Origin: Taxillus chinensis
Lineage: Eukaryota; Streptophyta; Magnoliopsida; Santalales; Loranthaceae
Direction of reading: 5' to 3'
Assembly: GCA_023512835.1 (NCBI GenBank)
Contig: CM042085.1
Location: forward strand, 34,444,312 to 34,508,311
DNA: 64,000 nt
Shown here: in pieces, positions 58,301 to 64,000 of the stretch
Layout of the letters: each line of letters starts with the position of its first letter
Position numbering within the stretch: position 1 is the stretch's first letter
Notes under the pieces: model-generated
Told to the model about the DNA's origin: nothing
The model's database searches: none
What the model saw: only the letters and a program-made list of their open reading frames with translations
Position numbers and translations under genes: made by a program

Positions 58301-59822
58301 GGTAGGAGACTTTTCCAGGGTGGAGAGGACTACGTTGTTGGCAACTACCGGCGTCAAAGAATTCTGTCGCATGGAATGTCGCCGACCGAGTAAGGTGTTA
58401 TCACTTGGGTTGTAACATAAGCCTCAGTTAGTGAAGGCTGTGTGGGCCCTTGGTGGATCCCTATTTGACCATAGTTAGGGAGGTGTTATTTATGTGACGT
58501 TCTGGTTCAAGGGATTCTTTAGTAGATTCTCAACGTTGGTGACTGGTGTTAGCCCGATAGTAACTTTTGGTCTTGCCGTGATTGGGTATGGTACTGAATT
58601 CGTTGTTTTGAGTTACTCCTTGGACTCCGTTGGGCGTCTTGTTGACTGTGACCGACTGGTGGAGGGCACACTTCATCCCGATGTAGTTGTGTCCTGGATT
58701 GTAAGTCATCTTGAGTTCCCTTTGGCATTGGTTGGGTTTTGTTGTTGCGTGTATCACTATAGAGTGAGGCGGTTTGAGCAAATGATGATGGTGCTGTCGG
58801 GTGATCTCCATGTGTAGAAACACGATTATGGTTTGTCTAATGCTTTTCTCTTGTTTGTTTGTGTTTCCTTGTGACCACTTAGTGTTTGCCGTTAGGGTAA
58901 GGTCTACATATGGAGTGTGGCTGCGTTGTACATTGTTGGGTCCATTGACATCCAATTTTGATGGTGTCATTGTTGGGTATTTTACATTGTGGAGTGTTGG
59001 TCCTATTGTGACATGAGTAGGCGTCTAATGCCGAGTACCCGCTATGTCGATGCGGTGACTTCTCGTTCAATCATATGAATTCTAGCGAATGGATGCTTCG
59101 TGCATGGCTTGGTGTTGGCCTTGTTCGGTTGTCGGGGTCTTCATGCATCCGTGGGAGGCTTCTCGACCTCATCGTTGTCGGACTTGCTCACGTGAGTTGT
59201 TGTCGCGCGCTAATTGGCCAAGCTCTAGTTCTTGTTATGCTCATGGGTGTTATGTGTTGCTTTAATCTTCCCGTGATGTTTGCCACTTGATTTCTCTTTT
59301 CGGGGACGAACGTTCCGCAGGTGGGAAGGTTGTGAGGAAACTCCTGCGGATGAGTTTGTATGGTGTCGGCGAGTGGGCAGTGGAACGTTAAACGTGTAGT
59401 AGTGTTTTATTTGTGCTTTGTTCCTTGTAGTGGTGTTTATGATGTGAGTTGGTCTCGTGACCTATGTGATTTGTTAAACGTACGTGTTGGGGATGGGCGT
59501 ATATGTCGTACACCGTCGTGACATGTGAATACTTGTGACATGTGTTAGGTGAGGAGAACAAGGGTTGTTTGTGAGATTAGAATATGTGTTTCCCTATCAT
59601 GTTGTGTTTTATTGGGTCGGTGGGTACGTGCCTTCATGTGTGTTATGGTGTGATATCTTCGGTCGCGGGTATGTGAATGGTTGTGGGCTATGTGCTTCAG
59701 CAGGTGCGTTTTGGAAGGTGTGTTGTCTTTTAGGGGCCGACACGTCCTGCAGAGGAGACATGGAATGTGGGTCCATGATGCGTGAGCAACACCCGGCGTT
59801 GTTCGAGGACGAACAACCTTAA
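55347..59822 (+). pseudogene. G2 gag-pol remnant
   Basis: A collapsed Gag knuckle reads CSCSGQPGHWK then C at about 56284-56340. Near 56500 the protease strand is traceable as SYSF and RRLG, but the DTGA catalytic triplet is gone. Near 58580-58800, GTEF/LSY, CVLD, and LEFPLALVGF with FEQ downstream resemble the end of an integrase core (low confidence). At 59755-59822 TWN, MREQHPALFEDEQP and stop match the chromodomain end of G1. No reverse transcriptase motif is visible by eye, so that part is either extremely mutated or replaced. The 107-residue ORF at 58494 is only a frame of this remnant. Confidence 0.5.
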
Positions 59823-60100
59823 GAGTGGGAGGTGATTGTTGGTGGCTGTTGGCCAAGGGATTGTGATGTGTTTTCTTGTATTAGTTGTGTATGACTTGGT
59901 GTATTTGTTTTATCTTTTAGACATGTGTTCATTATTGTGATGCATGTGGTTGTGGATTATGGTGGTACCTTGTTATGTGTCTGGTATGTCTTTGTGCGCG
60001 GTGTATGACCCATTTGGGTGTTGTGGCTCGCCGTGTGGCAAATGGGTAGCTTGTATTTGTTTTCCTCTTATGTCATTTCTTTTTGAGGACGAAAAGTCTT

Positions 60101-60113
60101 AAGGGGGAGAGGA
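60101..60113 (+). promoter_or_regulatory. G2 polypurine tract
   Basis: AAGGGGGAGAGGA directly before the 3' LTR, identical to G1. Confidence 0.8.
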
Positions 60114-60538
60114 TGTAAGGACCCGTACCTTGAGTTAGTCGGTTTGCCTCCTGAGTAGAGTTTTTCTAGATTTTGACCTAGTAAATGGACTCCAATGAAT
60201 TCACGTGCAAAAGGAAAGATGCTTAAATGGTGTCCTCTATCTACCACGAGTTTCAGGCCAAATGGACATGTATGTGAGGTGCACGTGATATGGGTCCAAT
60301 TCACGTGCAAGTGTGGTGTCTTCTAAATGATGCAAGGAGGCTAGGGGTGAAGTTTGAGAGCATTTGGAGTGCATATGGAGTTGCACGTGAATTGGGGAAT
60401 TCACGTGCAAATTGGCGTTGAGGATTATTTTGCATGGTTCCCTTGGTTTTGTCATTCTAAGGAACTTTCTCCAAAGGACCATGTTGAAATTCGAGTATTT
60501 TTGGCCTATATGGGTGCGGAAAGGTGCTAACTTGTGTG

Positions 60539-60615
60539 ATCAAAACTACGTCGTTTTGATCTGGGGATTCACTTAATCAAAACTACGTCGTTTTGATGTT
60601 GTGTTGTCTATATAA
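60539..60615 (+). promoter_or_regulatory. G2 3' LTR core promoter
   Basis: Palindromes 37 bp apart and TATATAA 11 bp downstream, as in the 5' LTR. If active it could read outward into copia E sequence. Confidence 0.65.
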
Positions 60616-61216
60616 GGAGGAGAAGCTCTCCGTTTTAGGTTTAGGGTTCACTTAATTCTTCTGCAGCCGTCGTAGAGAGAGAGAGAGCTAGAGAGAGAGA
60701 AGGAAGGGGAGTTCTTGGTTCTTGCCGGAGCATCTTGCGTGGGGAGGACGGCGTTTAGCACAGGAGCAAGGAAGATCTCTGTTGTAAGGTAGGATTTCGT
60801 TTCTTCCTAAATCCTCCTCTGTCCTAGGTCCTAGGGCAGAATATGAGTTATATCTGTTATATTATTTATATGTAAATTCATATAGGTGTGACCTCCTATA
60901 TGAATGTTGGCCTTCAATGGCGATTTTGGTGTTTCTAGTGTTTGTGTGATGCATGAAAAGTGTTTGACAAAATGCCCAGTATGACATGCCCGCTACATGT
61001 TTGATGAAATGCCTGTGTGAACTTAGTTGTGTGTATATGCCCATTGAGTGTTTGGTAATATGTCCGTGTGGACTGGACTTGTGGTTTAGTGTATGTATGT
61101 ATCTGGATGTTTGCTCTATGGCCTGAATGGTTGGATTTGTGCGCTTGTGAACGGGTGCACCAAGTGTTTGGTTGTATGCTTGAGTGACCATGTGTGTTGT
61201 GTGCATCGTGGTATCT

Positions 61217-61394
61217 GGCCTGAAGAGGCGGTTAAATAACTTTGCACGAGAGGCGGTTAAACCAGTGGCCTGAAGAGGCGGTTAAATCACTTGGCCTGAA
61301 GAGGCGGTTAAATCACTTGGCCTGAGAGGCGGTTAAATCACTTGGCTCAAGAGGCGGTTAAATAACTTGGCCTGAAGAGGCGGTTAAATCACTT
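61217..61394 (+). repeat. Minisatellite in G2 3' LTR
   Basis: Seven units of about 26 bp built on GGCCTGAAGAGGCGGTTAAA followed by TCACTT or TAACTT, some with one or two bases missing. Absent from the 5' LTR because of its deletion, and from G1 and G3. Confidence 0.85.
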
Positions 61395-61910
61395 GTGGTT
61401 AAAGTGTTAGCAGTGTGGCAGTGGAAGATTGTAAATTGTCGATGTGGTTGTTATTATGTCCGTTGAAATTATTGTATCACGATACGCACTTGTACACATG
61501 GCATGTAGATGCTAGGAACATGGGATGGGTTGGGAGACATGATCCTCTTGAGTTGTGGTTGCTCACCCTCCTACTGTGTTTGTTTGTTTTCCAGGGACTT
61601 ACAAGCGTTAGGTGGATACTCCAAGGTGGAAGACCCTCTCCACTTTATTGTTCATTTAGATAATGTACTTTTATGATTTATGTAACCCCGCAGAGGGGGA
61701 ATGTACTAGGGGATTGAACAGTAATCGGGGACTTGGTTGTTTTGTGAACCTTTGATGTTTTGGAATTAAATAAAGATGTGGCTTATTTGATTTATTGTAA
61801 TTGTTAGACTTGCTTGTGTGGCATCCAGTGAGTCCAACCCCATTGCCCTCCGTGTGGGTGAATAGGGAGTCACGTACCGGCTTCCTCGGGTTGGAAATCC
61901 GGGCGTGACA

Positions 61911-63400
61911 TGACAACAAAGAAAGGTAAGACCGTCGGGTATGGCACTTTAACCAACGGCCGTGTATCTATCACTAGAGTTGCACTAGTCGAAGGTTTGA
62001 AGCATAATTTGCTAAGTGTCAGTAATTTATGTGACAAAGGATTTCTTGTTTCCTTTATGTCCAACACCCGCACAAGAGGAAAACTTATCCAGGAGATGTT
62101 GGTTATCCGGATCAAGAGATGGGGACATATACTCAGTGGTCTTAAGAAATAATTCTTCGACCTGTATGCTTCCTCACTACAAAGATCGGATGAAGATAGT
62201 TAGCTATGGTACAAGCGATGCGCACATTTAAACTTTAAGACCTTGTCTAAGTTAGCGTCACTCGATCTTGTCACCGGTCTACCTAAACACAAATACTCCA
62301 TGGACTCTCTCGTCGAGAATGCCAACTTGGCAAACAGACCAAACATAGTTTTAAGAGCAAATCGGTTAATTCAATAATTGCTCCTCTACAACTTATTCAT
62401 ATGGACCTTTGTGGTCCCATTTACGTTCCTTCACTAGCTAAGTGCGAGATATACACTTGTGGTTATTGATGATTTCATCAGGTACACATGGGTGATGTTC
62501 CTAAAATCTAAGGATCAAACCTTTGAGCATCTTGTAGATCTTTTCAATGGATAAGCAATTCACAAGGATTGAGCATTAAATGCATCGAGTGATCATGGTA
62601 AGAATTTGATTTTTTTGAAAATGAGATCATATTGTTCGAACATGGCATTCAAGCACGACTTCTCTGCCTGAACTCCATAGCAAAATGGGTTAGGTGTGCG
62701 CAAGAATCGCACTTTAGTTGAGGCTGGCAGATCTATGTTAACAAGGGCAAAGGTTCCTCTCCGGTCATGGGCTATTTGTGTCCACTACCTCGCTATGTTC
62801 GAGCAAGGACTCTAATAAATAAATTTACCATGAAAACACCCTATGAGATGTGGAGAGGACGAAAGCCTTCAATTTCACATTTGAGCTTTTGGGTGTACTA
62901 GTATATATTGATCAACGGCAAAGAACACCGGAATAAATTTGAACCAAAAATCTGATGATGGGATTTTTGTCGGGTACTCATTACATAGCAAAGCTTATCG
63001 GGTCTTCAATAGAAAACTTTTAAAAGTTGAAGAATCTATCCATGTAACCTTTGATGAAGCTAACCTGGATTGGTCTAAAGTTGCTTCTTCAAGTTCAAAT
63101 GTACTGGTTAGGACAATAACATCGACTATTCAATGTTTATGAATGTTCCTACTACACACACTGACCAACCACGTAGCACGACCAAGCACAAAGAAATGAT
63201 ACGGATGATGCTATGGATGAATCAGACTCTGGACCTCAATTCATCTTCGGACATATTTCTACGGATATTCAAAATACCCGAGTACCTTCCAATCCATCCG
63301 AACAGTTCTTCTGAAATGAACAGTATCGAGAGAACCTCGAGTACTCAGAACCTGTTAATCTGGATAATACTAGTCCAGAAGAAGCTTAATTAGTGGACGA
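61911..63400 (+). pseudogene. E protease remainder and integrase
   Basis: Resumes after the second TGACA with GKTVGYGTLTNGRVSITRVA, then GLKHNLLSVSNLCDKGF (about 61990-62044). GAG-pre-integrase: SLDLVTGLPKH (about 62258), CQLGKQTKHSF-like. The integrase core MDLCG (62402), VVIDDFIRYTWVMFLKS (about 62460-62510) and TPYEMWRGRKPSISH (about 62838-62880) follow. The tail is DDGIFVGYSLHSKAYRVFNRK (about 62953-63015) and HVTFDEANLDWSKV. Several single-base indels. Confidence 0.85.
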
Positions 63401-63559
63401 ACAAGAGCCACCTAACTGGGAGAGCTTCAAATTATTCAAGATCAACCATCACATGCACAAAATTACAGGTGGACTCGAAACCACCCTTCGAACAATTGAT
63501 TGGTGATCCTACTATTGGTGTAAGGACAAGAGCAGCCACCTCCAACATTTGTCTTTACT

Positions 63560-64000
63560 CATGTTTTCTATCTCAAATAGAACCAAAGGTGGTAGAGAAG
63601 CTCTTCGGGATTCGAACTGGATAGAAGCCATGAAGAAGAAGCGAATCAATTTAAGAGAAATGATGTGTGGACTCTAGTACCAAGGCCCAAGTTTAAGAAG
63701 TCATTGGAGTTAAATGGGTGTTCCGGAACAAGCTTGATACGGATGGTATAGTAATCCGAACAAAGCGGCGGTAGCCAAAGGATATCGTCAAGAAGGAATA
63801 GACTATGACGAGACCTTTGCTCCGGAAGAAGACTTGAGGCAATCAGAATGTTTACGGCGTATGCTTCATATGAAAACTTCATAGTTTATCAAATGGACGT
63901 CAACGCATTTCGAATGGAGATCTTCAAGAGGAGGTGTATGTTGAACAACCTCTCGGTTTCTTTGAACCGAAGGTTGGACATCTAGTTTACAAGTTACGAA
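63560..64000 (+). pseudogene. E reverse transcriptase, N-terminal part
   Basis: Begins with SQIEPKVV (about 63571), VIGVKWVFRNKLDTDG (about 63700-63745) and YDETFAPE (63803), then VYQMDV (about 63883) and [22 protein letters not shown] to the window edge. The active-site block lies outside the window. Frameshifts at about 63615 and 63905. Confidence 0.8.

Larger units (their letters stand above)
54373..61910 (+). mobile_element. Ty3/gypsy chromovirus G2, complete but decayed
   Basis: 7538 bp with LTR ends TGTAAGGACCCG and GGGCGTGACA and a perfect 5-bp target duplication. It is related to G1 by LTR start, palindromes, polypurine tract and the FEDEQP pol end. The 5' LTR is about 840 bp shorter than the 3' LTR. 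The internal region (55332-60113) is the right length for gag-pol, but only the Gag knuckle area, a probable integrase remnant and the chromodomain end can be recognised. It is probably immobile on its own. Confidence 0.85.
60114..61910 (+). repeat. G2 3' LTR, full length
   Basis: 1797 bp, TGTAAGG to GCGTGACA. Contains the palindrome pair (60539-60560, 60576-60597), TATATAA (60609-60615), a GA run (about 60675-60702), a minisatellite (61217-61394), and the GGTTGCTCACCC block shared with G1. The last 300 bases are AT-rich with AATTAAATAAAG, a possible polyadenylation signal. Confidence 0.85.
50290..64000 (+). mobile_element. Ty1/copia element E (Sirevirus-like), 5' part
   Basis: 5' LTR, primer site, gag and the beginning of protease (50290-54372), then gypsy G2, then the rest of protease, integrase and the start of reverse transcriptase (61911-64000). 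The element continues past the window. The LTR subtype is like C. It is inserted into the G3 LTR and is itself the target of G2, giving three nested layers. Its coding regions have many small indels. Confidence 0.85.

Noticed and set aside
58494..58817. 107-residue hydrophobic ORF as a membrane protein gene
   Set aside because: It lies inside the G2 interior, and its segments line up loosely with a decayed integrase end. There is no conserved copy elsewhere.

Overview
The window is retrotransposon-dense heterochromatin from a flowering plant, probably a eudicot. The evidence is chromodomain Ty3/gypsy elements, Sirevirus-like Ty1/copia elements primed by initiator tRNA-Met, a hAT-type MITE, a TRIM-like miniature element and (GA)n leaders. 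I see no intact host gene, tRNA, rRNA or CRISPR array. Nearly every coding region is broken by single-base indels and stops.

Layout. 1-6823: 3' part of a plus-strand gypsy chromovirus (G1) with a 2.4-kb 3' LTR. 6824-8187: unassigned. 8188-41088: a nest of copia elements. Element B (+) is the host, with LTR pieces at 8188-8631, 21241-21493 and 40425-41088. Element A (+, 8632-21240) sits in B's 5' LTR with a 5-bp target duplication. Element C (-, 27633-40424) interrupts B's last ORF. 41089-44480: 3' part of a fourth copia, D (-), carrying two insertions, one a hAT MITE with an 8-bp duplication. 44960-46640: F, a divergent orphan relative of the copia extra ORF. 46640-48850: a degenerate short repeat, a TRIM-like element and a gypsy LTR scrap. 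48850-50289: a gypsy LTR (G3, -) cut by copia E (+, 50290 to beyond 64000). E is itself interrupted in its protease region by gypsy G2 (54373-61910, exact TGACA target duplication).

Most interesting content. The copia elements carry, in the env position between pol and the 3' LTR, a long extra ORF (about 2.7 kb). It has a plant-transposon-like N-terminal region, a Pro/Ser-rich linker, a predicted coiled coil and a C-terminal domain resembling Ulp1/C48 SUMO-type cysteine proteases. That domain shows His and Asp 17 codons apart and a DGxSCG cysteine box. It is seen in A, C and D, as a truncated copy in B, and as a diverged copy in F with the cysteine changed to Tyr. A 1.4-1.7-kb spacer upstream of this ORF has conserved purine-rich tracts and a TATA-like box 115-122 bp before the ATG, so it may be transcribed separately.

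The LTRs also carry conserved regulatory architecture. The gypsy LTRs have a pair of 22-bp ACGT-centred palindromes 36-37 bp apart, 11-12 bp upstream of TATA. The copia LTRs have an array of CGGAGTAAGGA-like units and a G-box 186-197 bp from TATA. All identifications are by eye from translated motifs; no database search was run.
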